Below, in pieces: positions 10,666 through 25,600 of a DNA stretch of 64,000 nucleotides. The translations under genes and the position numbers were made by a program. A model generated the notes under the pieces. The model searched no databases and had not been told where the DNA came from. It worked only from the letters and a program-made list of their open reading frames with translations. The stretch covers positions 20,274,407 through 20,338,406 of the forward strand of contig JAFMSR010000018.1 of NCBI GenBank assembly GCA_022818135.1, in the 5' to 3' direction. The DNA comes from Saxidomus purpurata. Lineage: Eukaryota; Mollusca; Bivalvia; Venerida; Veneridae. Positions within the stretch are counted from its first letter, which is position 1. Every line of letters starts with the position of its first letter.

Positions 10666-13600
10666 TTACAATTTTTTAAATGCTGGTGGTTTAAAACCTT
10701 TTGACACAGATCTAGGTACAGTTGTACTGAGGGGAGATAACACCGAGGGTGACCCGTAAGATGTCAATCGAGCCATCTTTGCCTGTGCAATGGAACGTTT
10801 TCTTTCTGTCACAGGAGTAGACACTACTGTAGGATCACAACTTGGCACATTTATTTTACCTCCATCACAATTAGACATTTCATTTCCTCCTAATGTGCTA
10901 TTGGTTTCACTATCCGTACAAGATGTTTTTTCGACAACTGGAATATTTTCATCTTGCAGGTTATTTCTAGGATGCTGATACTGTATCGTACAGTTATCAT
11001 TGTCCATACCAGTTTTCTCTTTGTGTTCTTTACTTCCTGTGTGGCAACTGTTCAATGACTGTCTTCCATCATTTCTTTTCGGAAAAGTGTTTCTAAAGTC
11101 ATCTGTGATTTCGTGAATTCTCTGAAAAGGTAAGGTTATGATTAAACATGACAATTACATATTCAGTGAAAAATATAGGGGTTCTAAAGTAACTTGTTCC
11201 AAGAACATGTATTAAATCCACAATACCGTTTAGAACTGAACCGTGTATAGCTATGTAGCACACATAGGTCCAAGTCATTAATGAATGAGATGTGAAGATA
11301 CAGACTTCCCTGTCTTCTCATATACAATATTTCCCCCGACTTGTATCTTTATACATGATGTCATCTTGAGACGGTGAAAACTTGTGCCGAATTTCAAAAT
11401 CCCTTGAACAATACAAGGAATGGACACAATTTCACAAACTTGAACAGTATTTTAAGCAACTACTGCTCCAAAGAAATGAAGCTGTCACGCTTTGTGACCA
11501 ACACCTGACAACAACGCCAAAAACAATATACACGTATCTCAACAACATATCTGCCGGGGGCATATGCATAATATCTAGCCTCATTTGCAGCTTACAAGGA
11601 CCACTTTTAACTGGTGTATTTACATTTGTACTTACCTTAGGAATATTCATACTGATATTTTCATTCTGTAGTTGGTCCAACACCGTGTTGGCTTTCTCTA
11701 TAAAACCTGCCTTGTCCTGAAAATACAAAAATAGCACGTTGCAATCAAATACATGTATACACTTTCTGTTATTAATCACTTTGTCACTATAAGAAGACAT
11801 TTAGCATTGTAGTATCGTATGAATCAGAAACAAGACTTTGAAGTTGACATCTCAAGCCCTATCAGGAAAAAGAGAAAAGCAGCCAACATGAAATACTGCT
11901 ATCTGAACTTTGACCTTGAAGTATGAGTTTGACTATAAAGCAGCTTGGTAGAAATATAGGTTCTATATATTGTTTTAACAGAGAAAGGAGTCAGGTAGAG
12001 GATATCTTAACCACACAAGCGAAGAAGGCTGCAAGTGATGATACCTATATCCCACTATAGAAATAACTGACATGTAACTGACCTTTGAAACAGCAAGCAG
12101 TTTATCGAGAGCTTTCCGTTGAGCTGGGTTCTGGGATCTGTTGGTGATATGTGTGAACTCAGGTGACACCTCTACTGTAGGTATCTGTATGTTTCGGTAC
12201 AGAGATTTGTCCATTAGGTTATTACAGCACAGTACACTTCCCATCAGAAACAGATCCTCTCCAAAACTCTATAAATATGAAATACAATTCAGTAAAGCAA
12301 TGAATTTAGCACAAATGAATTATCCCAGTTCTATAGCTCAAATTAAATAAACCCATAAACTGACACTTGCCACATCAATTTTGAAAAATAGCAACAAGCT
12401 CTTTCTTCCTGTTTACAATATTGTGCATGGCATAAAGTGTCATAGTCAATCTGCATTCTGCAATAATAAAGTTTTCTACACAAACTTTCACACACATTCA
12501 ATTGTAAAATATCCATCGCAAACAAATTTAAGGTTGTTTTATACAGAACATATGTTTCTTCCATACCAGATTGGGATATCTGCAGATTTTACCAGTGCTG
12601 AAAAATTTCATCTTACACCTACTGGTATAAGATGACTTAATGACGTCAGAAAGAACTACTTTTATGAATGAATGTGTAAATAATACTTTACTACAAGAAA
12701 ATAGCGCGTAAATATAAGTCATTACTTTTATTTTTTTTCTGCTACTATTAGTCGGTAATGGTATGCAAGAACAAGAGCTGTCCATAAGACAGCAAGCTCG
12801 ACTATTGTGGGTGTTTGCTAATAAAACAAAACTTTTATCAGTATAATAGCAAAACAAAATTCTGCTATTAAGTATAAACTAGGAAAGTTGAATCATAAAA
12901 AAAGTCAAAATCTATCACTACATATTTAATTTTTGGTAAATTAATTGTTTGATACAAAATGTACCCCTGAACACTATTGCTAAGTTTGATATAACTACCA
13001 TAAGTGGTTACTGAGATATGTGCATGATAGTACCTTGCATGCAAAACTTTAACCAAATTTTCAAAGTCAAACAAGGGCCATAATTTGCACTAAATTTAAA
13101 CAAGAGTTATCTGTCTTGACTGTGTGACACCGCTAAGACATTATCAAAGTTTCAAGTCAATATCATAAGTGGTTACTGAGATATGTGCATGATAGTACCT
13201 AGCAGGCAAAACTTTAACCAAATTTTCAAAGTCAAACAAGGGCCATAACTTGTATCAAACTTATGCAAGAGTTATCTGACTTGACTGTGTGACACCCCTT
13301 AAGACATAAACAAAGTTCAAGTCAATATCATTAGTGGTTACTGAGATATGTACATGATAGTACCTTGCATGCAAAACTTTAACCAAATTTTCAAAGTCAA
13401 ACAAGGGCCATAATTTGTACTAAATTTAAACACGAGTTATCTGACTTGACTGTGTGACACCCCTTAAGACATTAACAAAGTTCAAGTCAATATCATAAGT
13501 GGTTACTGAGATATGTTCATGATAGCACCTAGCAGGCAAAACTTTAACCAAATTTTCAAAGTCAAACAAGGGCCATAATTTGCACTCAATTTATACAAGA

Positions 13601-16600
13601 GTTATCTGACTTGACTGTGTGACACCCCTAAAGACAATAACAAAGTTTCAAGTCAATATCATAAGTGGTTACTGAGATATGTGCATGATAATACCTAGCA
13701 GGCAAAACTTTTACCAAATTTAGTACCTAGCAGGCAAAACTTTAACCAAATTTTCAAAGTCAAACAAGGGCCATAATTTGTACTAAATTTATACAAGAGT
13801 TATCTGACTTGACTGTGTGACACCCCTAGAGATATTAACGAAGTTTCAAGTCAATATCATAAGTGGTTACTGAGATATGTGCATGATAGTACCTAGCAGG
13901 CAAAACTTTAACCAAATTTTCAAAGTCAAACAAGGGCCACAATTTGTACTTAATTTATACAAGAGTTACCTGACTTGATTGTATTACACCCCTAAAGACA
14001 TGAACAAAGTTTCAAGTCAATATCATAAGTGGTTACTGAGATATGTGCATGATAGTACTTAGCAGGCAAAACTTTAACCAAAGAAGCAACGCCGACGCAC
14101 AAGTGACTGTAATAGCTCTCCATATTCTCCAAATAGTCGAGCTAAAAAGAATCTTTCACTGGCTGCACATGCAGACGAGAATATCTGGCTCTCTGGTAAC
14201 TGTTTTGGTGGTAACGAGGCTCTGTCGAGTTACCGCCAAAACAGTTAACCTCGAGCCAGATATTCCCATCTCTATGTGCAATCAGAGAAAGATTCTTATA
14301 GTCTTCAACTGAGCTGGCCCCTAGAATACTGTCTTGTTTGACAGTGAACATTTCAGAAATGTCATTTCAAAATCCCTCAAGAGATACTGAGCTGACAGCA
14401 TTTGGGACTCGCAGATATACATGTGCAGACGGATATACAGTCCATGAACAGAATGTCTGTTACATACATGTAGAACAGGTATACACACCTTATATCCATT
14501 CCAGAATCTGAGTGCCAGGATTCCAGTCTGGCAATCTGCCAAGTAGATTGTATCACACATCCTAGAAATACAAACATGTTATTGAGGTCATTTGTTGGCT
14601 TACACAGGTTTCATGGCTTTTTATCAGCTTCAGTGGTCTATATCAGGGGAGGTAACTATTACCTAATAATTCTTCCTGGAATAAACCAGTACAAAACCAC
14701 TTTCTCTCTTAGAACTTTCTGTGAGTGAGGTGGTCTCCATGACTAAATGCCATGTTCTGTTCTGTTCTGTTCAGGTAATTTCCTCCAATACGACTGGCGC
14801 ACAATCTGAAGATGTATTCCCTGCCATATTTACACAACTACAACCATCACCATTATACACAAGTATCTTTACACAAGTATCTGACAGACGATGATGTAAT
14901 GAAGACACACATTCTGATACAAGGGAATCCGCGTACGATACCCTACCTCTTTTCGAATAGACCCCTTGGTTCTTTACCATGCTCAGTGGATAACACTGAA
15001 ACACATTTGTTCCTTTTCTTCTGACATTCCCAAAATTCACTGATATATGATGCTTGCACAAATTAACACTTTAATGAATATTTTCAAAGAGTGGTTACAG
15101 ATATAATTATGGTGCTTGCCTTAAACTACCTCAAACAATACCAGTGCTTGTGTTTTACTGACCTTTCACTACAAGAAGACTCAGCAATCTTCACTATGAC
15201 TCCAACAAAGTCAAGTTCACCATATGGAGACTGCCTTCTCTTTATATCACTCACCCACAAAACCTGCATAATATAGACTTGATAAGCGGAGTTGCATATA
15301 ACCTCCCTTCAAAATTTCTTAGATAAGACGGGACATTCATTCAATAATCACACAACAATTTACTGTTTGAAAAAGTCATTAACTAAATTTATCAGCTATA
15401 CAGCAAACCATGATCAACAGACTGCAGTGAATCTGAACATACAACATGAAGAGTCACAACAACAAAAATTGTTTCTATGAAATAGCTTCAGTTTATCATT
15501 TTTTCAGTTTCGGAAAGGATAGATCTCAACAATCTTAGCACCAGTCTATAGGCTTATTTCTATAAAGCAAAGTTGATATATACCTAGTGGTTTTGAAATT
15601 GATGCAGTTTAAAGCAATTATTAGCTAGGGATAACAAACGCAGGACAATCATAACTGTTAACAGATGACTTTTAGCATATTCTATTAAAAGTGAGCTAAA
15701 ACTTTTAAGAACAGTACAAAATGTACTAAGTACCTCTCTTGGTTCATAAATTCTGTCTAGAATATTCTCATCCAACTGCATACGTCTGAACCTTGTCTGT
15801 TTTGTAGCCGTAAGCTGTACTGTATGGCCTGTATATTTAGACCTGTAAAACATCTAGTTAATAAATCCAAATGAAACAAGAGCAATATCCTGTAAGTAAA
15901 GACCCTCATATGATTTTTGTTTCTGTGGAATTTTAGAAAATAGTCATTGCATGTTATAAAACTGCACTCTATAATCTTCTGAAACACTCCAATAGCATCT
16001 TTAAATAACACTATCTGGCTGGTTATCTAAACTGAAAAAATGCAAATCCTACAAACAACTAAAATCAAATTATGGGTCTTGTCTCTTTCTTCATCACTGC
16101 ATCTCATAATGTTCAATAACTATTTTAAAGATTTCAGAGTTCTGCATGTAATATGGAATTAGCAACTTTTACGCAAAACTGTAACAATGATTTGTACATG
16201 CACGTCCAAACAGCAGTCCAAGTTTGTCAAAATAAATTTATAAATTCTTTGAATAGTTAAGCTAAAAATGATCCAACTACATGTATTAAATTATATTAGT
16301 AAGTTAATAATCTGTGTGATATACTGTACCTGGATACTGAGGTGGAGAGGCTGTATATTTTGTATCTATGACCTTCCTGCATGTCAGCAATCTCTGGAGC
16401 AGGTCTCCACACCGTTAATATAGTACCTAATAAATAGAAAAAAATAACGTAAATCTCATTTCTGGTAAAAACAATTCTTAATGCAGAAAAACTTTTATGA
16501 GTTCACAAGTAGTAACACAAAGCTTTTATTAATGATAAAAATAGTCACTGCTGATTAAGTATAATTTCATGACCATTCTACAAAATGATGTTCATGTATT

Positions 16601-19600
16601 TAGACTTCAAGTATGGTGTCTGATCATATAACTTAAATACTTTATACCAGAGAAAAAGGATTGCCAAAAAGCACATGGAAACATTTTAGACAGCACTGAA
16701 TGACATTTAAACTTGTATTGGAAGTGTTAACATACTGGCATTTTGGTCTAGGTCTCTGTTTGCACATCCTGCCACTCTGAACTTCAGTACAGGTGTAACA
16801 ACCCTCTCTGGAAATACCTGTAACCAGAACATAAAATTCCACTGTAACACACTGGGTGAACATTTTAGCACCAACATTTCAAAAACATAACAACAGCATC
16901 TTCCAATGAAAATTTCAACAAAGTAGAAAGTTGTAAACAGAAATGGAAGATATCAAATACCATACTCAAAGCTATGACCTATGGCTAAAATTGTTGTTAA
17001 AAATTTCACAGCATCAGATGACCCTTTTTTGGGGCTGTCATTCTTCACTGCTGACGAATACCGATACTGACTTTAATTCCAACTGGAGATTGTTTCTAAT
17101 TCACGATTACATTGATAAGTTTACCAAACATTTACCAGTAATGATATGACTTTACCTCTAATTTCTCCTGCCAAGCTCTCTGCAATCTAGAGTTGAGATC
17201 AAACTGTTTTTGTTCCTGAATCTGCCGTTGGTACTCATATAACATACCCAACTGTTGCTCACACAAGTAATTCTTGAAAATAATCAATTGAAAGAACAGT
17301 TGTTACATATGATGATCATTACACTGTTACTCAAAGAAAACATTCTCAACAATATAAAAGCTCTTTTTAAACAATTTCAAGGTATGTGAATAATATACTA
17401 ATTTTTCAATGAGACTTTAAAATTTTAGTAATCTTTTTAAAAGTTGTTAACAGTTTTGGGTCATGGTCCATACAATAAAAGACTTATACCTGGACCATGT
17501 CTGGTTGAGCGGCTTCCTCCATGGCTTCATAGATCTCCTGCCCAGACTGAAGGTTCTCTATATCAGTGTGGCTGTACTTCTTATGCTGTTTAACTATTCT
17601 CTCTGCATAACAGATAATATAAGATAATAACAATATAATGGATGATAATCTAAAATAACAATGTTTCTATCAAATGTAGATTACATTTAACACAGAACAT
17701 AATTATGTAACAAACATTAAACAAGGTACAGTCAACAGTGCACTAACAGAACATGTATAGGAAGAACCTTGCCATACATCAAGTTCTTGACATAGTAACT
17801 GAAAGATGAGTAAGATACATGTATAACCATCAGTGGACCTGGTTACCGGTAGCTCATGAAGAGAAAAAACAATATTAAAGCTCACTCTATGGCATTATGA
17901 GACTTGCCTTGTTTTTGTTCCTTATCAGCCGTGTTCTCCATCTGTCTATAGAGCTTTTCCATCTCTGACTGCTTCTTTGATTCATACTCCTGTCTGGCTC
18001 GATCCTCACATCTACTGGTACGGAAAATACAACCTCCACCTTCAAACTTCTCCATGTACTGAAAATTTCAAAAAGAAAAAAAAAAGATACAATTGATTTC
18101 AAGAATCTGTAAAACCAACACACTGAATACAATCACACATTTTTTTGAAAATTAAAATCAAGTTGTAAACAAGAATGGAGGTCAAACTAATGTTATCTGA
18201 TATTCTGACCTTGTTTATCAAGCTCGAAGACATGTTACAAGTTTTAACCATTATCTACATGTATATTAGTTTTTGTGATTGCAACTTGCATATAAAACTT
18301 CATCAAGGTTTTACTAATTCTTAATAGGCATCATTTTCATAATTCAAGCAAAAGTTATGGGATTTGATATTATGATCTTGTTTTTTGACCATGAAGACTT
18401 ATGTAAAGTTTCAGTCAAGTTCATGTACCTGCAGTAGTTTGGAAGATAGCATGTTAGATATAAAATTGTAACCAAGGTGTGACAGTGACCTAAATAGCTT
18501 CAAATAGTCAAGCTGAAATTAATGATTACATTGTCCTTTTTGCTAAATATTCCTCTTAACTTTTAATGCTATTTAGCTGGATGTATGTAAATTTCTCTGC
18601 TCATTTGAATATGAAGTAGTAATTCACACTTTTGGGCAGTTAAACAAAGTGGGAAGAGTCAGAAATTCAGCACTGCTATCATGACCTTGTGACAAGCCCC
18701 AAGACTCAAAACCATGCAATGCATAGCTTACCATTGTTTGATATTTCCGCACAATGACCACATCCGTCACGCCGACAACTCCTCCATCACTATGAAGATC
18801 AGACAGTGGCACACACAGGGGTCGAGGGTCACTCTGGTAACCAAGGATACTGTCCCAAGGAGCAGGCCTTGTAGAGTTTCTACAAATTCTCAACATGACT
18901 GAAGAAGGTGCCTTGAAAAAACAACAACAATGAAACAAGTAAATAACTATTTACTGACAAAGAAATGATAACCTTTATTGAGGATATTTAACATAATACA
19001 TACATGTATTAATAAATTAATTATCATTAATTAATTAAATGTTTACCTCTAATGGGGTACAGGCATCATCTCCTCCCACCAGCTCTGCCCCAGTCACACA
19101 TAATTTATCTCCTATGTTTATCTTTCCTTTCTGAACCAGGTGTGTCAGAGGAGGGTCTATCTGTGCTGGAATACTGTACCATCCATCTGTTACTTCAAGT
19201 ATTACCTGTAAAGAAGTAACACAAGATGGCAATGTTGGATCTATATACATCACCTGAGTAAACAAGCAATATGAACTCACAAGGAAAACTAACACTACTA
19301 ATGGCAATCAAAACTCTTATAAACAAAAAAAAACTCTTTAAAATGACTTGGTAGATGGTTACTAAAAGGCTATTTTACAATCTGGCTAATTCTTTTAAAC
19401 ATGAGATTTTCAATTTTTCCACACTAGCCATACATTTAAAATTAGCCTCAGTCTCAAATGCCGATAGTTTTTGAGGTCACGATGTCACTGGTTTAATTGT
19501 TGTACAGGGTCACCCAAATAACAACTCTGCTAAAAATATTCTGAAATCAGTCCATTGGTTTTCTTGGACTAAAAGTATATTCTATTATATGTTTCCTATC

Positions 19601-22600
19601 AAATGTCAGTACTGAAACTGGAGTCCAACCTTTTCGTCTAAGCCTGGTTTAGACTGATCGCCTGAAGATCCAGCTGGGTTATTTCCCTTTATTGCTGCGA
19701 CACATAGAACCAGTCTCTTGCTGGGAGTATCATCTCGTTCATATATCTTCTTTATAGCAGACCTGTACAATGTCAAATAATTTTTCTTGCAATCTAACAC
19801 ATTTGAACAGTATTTAAGTTATGTATATGCTAAGTTATGTGTATGCTAAGTAATGTATATGCTACGTTATGTATATGCTATGTTATGTATATGCTACGTT
19901 ATGTATATGCTAAGCATCGTTCCTGGGAATGACCAGTACTAGACTCCCAACCTCTATAAGATACACTCAACTTTCTCTTGAAAGAATCAAGAGACCTCTA
20001 CAAATGCAATGACCTTAATAACTAAGGTCTTAAAACTGACAGCTGTTAACCTTGTAAAACACAGACAACCACCTTGTTGCATTTAGATCCACCAAGAGTA
20101 AATCAATGAACAATACTAGAGCTATCACTAAATGTGATTAATACCCCCAAAAGACTGCTTTATAAACTGAGAAAGTTCGTAGTAACAGAATACCTTGCAA
20201 ACAAACTAAAAAGAGATATTGTTCTTGGCAATAACTCTGTAATTTGTCAAGATAGAGTTATGGTTCTTGTACACTGCACTTCCTCTCATTGTGCTTGACC
20301 ATTGTATGAAGTTGTATTGAATTCCAACCAGTAGTTTTCAAATAATGCCCCGGACAAGTAAAAGTAACAAAGGGCAATAACTCTGAAATGAGTCAAGATA
20401 GAGTTATTGTTCTTTCGCACTGCACTTCCTGTCATTGTGCTTGACTATTTTATGAAGTTGTATTGAATTCCAACCAGAAGTTTTTGAATAATGCCCCGGA
20501 CAAGGAAAAGTAACAAAGGGCAATAACTCTGTAATGAGTCAAGATTGAGTTATGGTTCCTGTGCACTGCACTTCCTCTCATTGTGCTTGACCATTGTATG
20601 AAGTTGTTTTGAATTCCAATTAGTACTTTTCGAATTATGCTGTGGACAAGGAAAAGTAACAAAGGGCAATAACTCTGTAATGAGTCAAGATGGAGTTATG
20701 GTTCTTGTGCACTGCACTTCCTCTCAATGTACTTGACCATTGTATGAGGTTATATTGAATTCCAACCAGTAGTTTTCAAGTAATGCTCTGGAGAAAAAAA
20801 ATAACAAAGGGCAATAACTCTGAAAATATTCTAGATAGAGTTATGGTTCTTGTACACTGCACTTCCTCTCATTGTGCTTCATCATTGTATGAAATTGTAT
20901 TGAATTCCAACTTGTAGTTTTCAAGTTATGCCCCGGACAAGGAAAAGTAACAAAGGGCAATAACTCTGTAATTAGTCAAGGTGGAGTTATAGTTCTTGTG
21001 CACTGCACTTCCTCTCAATGTGCTTGACCATTGTATGAAGTTGTATTGAATTCCAACTTGTAGTTTTCAAGTTATGCTCCGGACAAGGAAAACTAACAAA
21101 GGGCAATAACTCTGTAATTAGTCAAGATGGAGTTATAGTTCTTGTGCACTGCACTTCCTCTCAATGTGCTTGATCATTGTATGAAGTTGTATTGAATTCC
21201 AACAAGTAGTTTTCAAGTTATGCTCCGGACAAGGAAAATGCAACAGACCGACCGACTGACCGCCCGACCGACCGACCAACCACCGGGTGACTCCTATATA
21301 CCCCCCTAAACTTCGTTTTGGGGGTATAATAAAGGTCCCTGTTACCCTTACCTTTGACAGAAGGAAAATCAATGGGTATCATTCTATTGTTTCAAGCAAT
21401 CACTATGTTAAGTTTTAATCGTTAAAAGATTCATTATTGTACTTTGACTGTTTGATTATTTTGACTGTCCTTTAAGCCATTACCTTTGGGATAAATCCAC
21501 TTCTCTGTCATATCTGTACTTCAACTGTAACATTACCATTTCTGGAGTTAGGCATCTAAAACATGAGAGACAACAAGCACAGTTAGGCATCTTAAATATT
21601 TCATAAACAATGACACAAAACAATTAAACTTTTATAACATTTTGCCTGTTTGACTTGCAATCTTAAATGACATTGGTAATTTGGCCATTTTTGGATACTA
21701 TAAGGGCTGTAATCCAAAAGTGCCATGAGTAATTTGGCAGATTATCGAATTTGGCCCAGACATTATGCCCAAACATATGTTCAGCAAGTTTGGTGAAGAT
21801 CTGAAGAAAACTGCCCGACTAAGAGGAGAGCAGACAACATGTGGATGCCGCCCACCGCAGGTCCCTTCAGGCATATAAAAAGCAATAGACTAAGTGAAGA
21901 CACTAAGCACTTTCAGAAAGCATTCAATCACAAAATCCTTTCTTCTTAATTCTGTCAGAATGTAACTTTTGGTAGATTTTTTAAATCAAATTTCTAGTAT
22001 ACTTTGCCCTGAGGCAAGTTGATGTTTTCTCGTACGCAGCCAGTTTCCAGACAATCCATCTATAATGATTGTACACCCAGGCTTCAATGATCAACTTGGC
22101 ATCTACCCCTTCCATTGTAAGAAATGCTCTGAAACAGATAATAAGTTGAAGCATAACAACTAATATCCAAAGTCACGAGCAGCCATACAACACTATTCTA
22201 CACCAGTGGTAACATATTAATTTTTCTTTGAATAAGGGACCACATTACTGGATGGTGAAAAGAAGAATTAGTTTGAAAAAGAACTTCAAAGCCAAGGAAG
22301 ATAAGGTATCTGCTTGAGCAATGACAAATTTGACATCACAAGTCTTACACTAATTAATATCCATTTAACATAATTTTATTGTATGTCACAGCAATTACCT
22401 GTAAAACTCCTGTTTTCCAATCTTGCCTGCATCATCAGGGACCAGGTACGCCCCATCTCCAACCAATACATTTGCAGTATTTCTACCATAGTAGGATTCC
22501 ATTGAAAATTTGTGATTCATAGAACTTTCCGATGTCACATGTACATCAGTTCTGCACAGGTCCTGAAGAGATTGGAAAACTATTTAACTGTAGAAATCTC

Positions 22601-25600
22601 TGTAGAAAAAATGCAATGCCCATAAAGTAACTATACCAAATTTCTGCGACAATATAAATATTTGAATTAGAATTTAATTCTTAACAAATCACTGACATCA
22701 CTACAGCCATCCCATCATTTACTCTATTAAAATCACAGTCAAGTATCTATTACTTCTTAACTGCAATATATCTTGTATCAACCACAGCAAACAAAACACT
22801 CATTCATTTAACAAAGATTGTAATAGTATTGGTAAATCCAAGAAATAGCGATCTGTAGGAGTACATAAAAACTGATATGGGCAAAGAACCCTCTCCTGCA
22901 CTTACTTCAGCTAAGTTATCCACCAGATCTTTCAGTTTCCATCTATTCTGTGCCTGCTTCATCTTCCAAAACCTTCCTGCCACTGGCCGGACCCTGTCAG
23001 CTGCCTGCTGCTTTATAATGTCGTCCTGGTGCCGTCTTGACTCTACCAACGTACAGTAATACACATCATCCTCGTCCTGGCTGAATGAGTCAAACTCACC
23101 ATTATCTGAAACCTGAGCTGTTTCCAAAACATCTGAATTCACTACTGCCTCCACATTACCACAGTCTGCCTTTATGCTGACTGAATTTTCATATTTAGGA
23201 ATTCCATCAGGCATCAAACTTTTCTCACTATTGAAGTTCTTGGCAGAAAGTTCTTGTAGAAAATTACTTCTGTCTTGTTTAGTTCTTACGTCTGAGATTA
23301 GCTCTTCCTCTGAATCATTACCCGTCAAATCTGATTTTGCTGACGTATGCTGAATCTGAGAACCTTCTTTAGCCCTAATTGAAGACTTCTCTTTATGATC
23401 CCCTGATGCAGACATGTATGTTATGTCCGTGTTAATGTCAGACTTTATATCCACTCCATCACCCTGACCCAGGTTTGAGTCTATCAACGACTTTAATACA
23501 TTCACAGTGGCTTCCATCATTCTCACTTGTTGTGTGGATGTAATGGTGTCAGTGGAAACATTGCATTTTTCGGGTGTATTTTTATATGGTGCTATAAATG
23601 AAGATTTTTCACTGTAGATAGGCTTTGTGGTTAATATATTGTTGTGTTTTTTGACCGTAAGAACCTCATGTCTGAAATAAAAATAAAATTCTGTTTGCAC
23701 GGAAAGACACTTCATGTTAAGTTCCACCTTTTTTCAAATTTTTACTTATTTATTTATAAAAGAAACTTTGTATGGTATGTAGTAGTTTTACAAAATTCCA
23801 TATTTACAGTATAGTGCTTTGTGACTGCAAAGATAGTCTGTTTATGGACTGAATACATGTACCTAACCTTTTTACTCTAGTACATCCTTGAGAGCTATCA
23901 CATATTCAATAGCAAATGCATGTATCTTGACAACAGAAAAACAACTGTTACCTTTCTTGTTGTTTGTCCAGGGCTTTACAGAAAACAGGTTTAAATGGTC
24001 TAAATCCAGGGTGCCGGTGATCTTTGTCTCCTGCAAAACACAGTCAAAAATACACTAAGAGAGAGTGAGGCCTGCAGCCTTGATTTGGGGGAAAAACAGC
24101 AAAGTATCTGGATAGTTGTACAAGAATCAAACTACTGATATCATGTAAACATTAAGACTAAGTACGACTGCATGAATTAAAACAAACTTTCTATGAGGAA
24201 GACGCCTATAACAGAACAGACCCTGGTATGAAAAGAAAGTACATGTAAATCTACTATGTTGATGCAGATTTAATGTTGCTGCAACAAACGGGCTGAGTGA
24301 CCATTCTATCATTATGTTCAACCAATGATTTTCAAATTACTACAAAAGCAAAATTGTATCAGCTTGCAAACAGGACTGAATACAAGTAAATTGACATAAT
24401 GTCCAGATATTTATAACTTGAACCAATATCTCTTTTACCAACAGCTACTCGATAAATACAACATTAATAATATTTCATAGTAAACTGCAGTAGCATCAAA
24501 ATGTGTGTTAAGCAAAACTGAAATCTTACGTACTTTCTAACAAAAATAATACACTGATTTTTTCATAAAAAAGTTTGAAACATGTAATATTAAAATTAAC
24601 CCATAGAAGTTTTGAACAACTGAATGTACAAAAAATGTAGTATAAAAATACCTTTAGGTGCACTTTTAACGGCCTTTCTTTTGCATGTCGAGCCTTCATC
24701 TAAAAAATTTTAAAATTTACCAACAACTGAAAAACAGTTACTCATAATAGAAGATTCTGTTTGGTGAAAATGTCCATTTGCTAACTAGTCACAATTAGGA
24801 TTCTGTTGATTCAGTTTGCCTTAAAATAGTGTTGTTCATTTCAAGCTAATAATCATTCACGTACAATGCAACAATCATAAACTGTATTTAAGTTACATAT
24901 AGTTTCCATACATGTGTCATGCTCTCATTGTACCTGCTGTTTAAATATAATTACTGTTATCAGAGACATAGATATTTCTGTGTCTCTGCTCTTACAAAGT
25001 ATTCATTTTCCAACTGAAAGGCCAAATTCTTCTATTTTATACAAATGACATTGGACAATTTCACTATCATTTAGTATTTGACTCATTATACATACATTTT
25101 GCAGTACACAGAGATGTCTCCTTTCCCAATCATTACAGATCCAAATATGACATTTCTCCTGTAGTTTCACTATAGTGTGGTACATCATTCCACTAATTTA
25201 GCCTAATTCAAAATTTAACAAAACATTCTATTAAAAAATGTTAAAGAAATAATATAATGCGCTACCTGTCATATTTTGCATTGTTTTCCTTTCTCTATTC
25301 ATGTCCAACTTCCTTCTTTTTAAAGCCATTCCAAACATCTCTTCAAAATCTGTCTCTCCAATCTCTGCTTCAGGATGACTTAAATCAGCCATCTCATCAT
25401 CAACTTGATTTGAAATTCTGTCAGAAAATTCAAAGGTATAAAGTTTGTCTGCCTTGATTATACCTTCATTACTTTTATGATTCTCATTTAGTGAATCTGT
25501 AGAAAGATTCAAAGCTGAATCAGACACTTCAACCATTTTTCCTGATGCTGTACTTGCAAACTTTTCAACCATTTTTCCTGATGCTGTACTTAATTGATCT

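Larger units (their letters stand above)
10666..15263 (-). other. BRCA2: BRCA2 OB3 and C-terminal exons
   Basis: Exons 15263-15163, 14561-14489 and 12268-12083 form OB3 ([48 protein letters not shown]). Exon 11716-11636 is short and helical. The last exon (11121-10666) is Ser/Asn-rich and ends [12 protein letters not shown] before TAA; human BRCA2 has a similar KAFQPP segment in its last exon. The 2.2-kb intron 12269-14488 is filled by a MITE, a family A element and a foldback sequence. Confidence 0.9.
15734..18911 (-). other. BRCA2: BRCA2 OB2 and tower exons
   Basis: Exon 18911-18732 opens OB2 ([35 protein letters not shown]). Exons 18058-17908, 17602-17490 and 17272-17156 encode the tower: long charged helices ([54 protein letters not shown]). 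Exons 16817-16736, 16426-16330 and 15842-15734 return to OB2 ([47 protein letters not shown]). The tower exon ends with a GC donor (AACAAG/GCAAGT). Confidence 0.92.
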
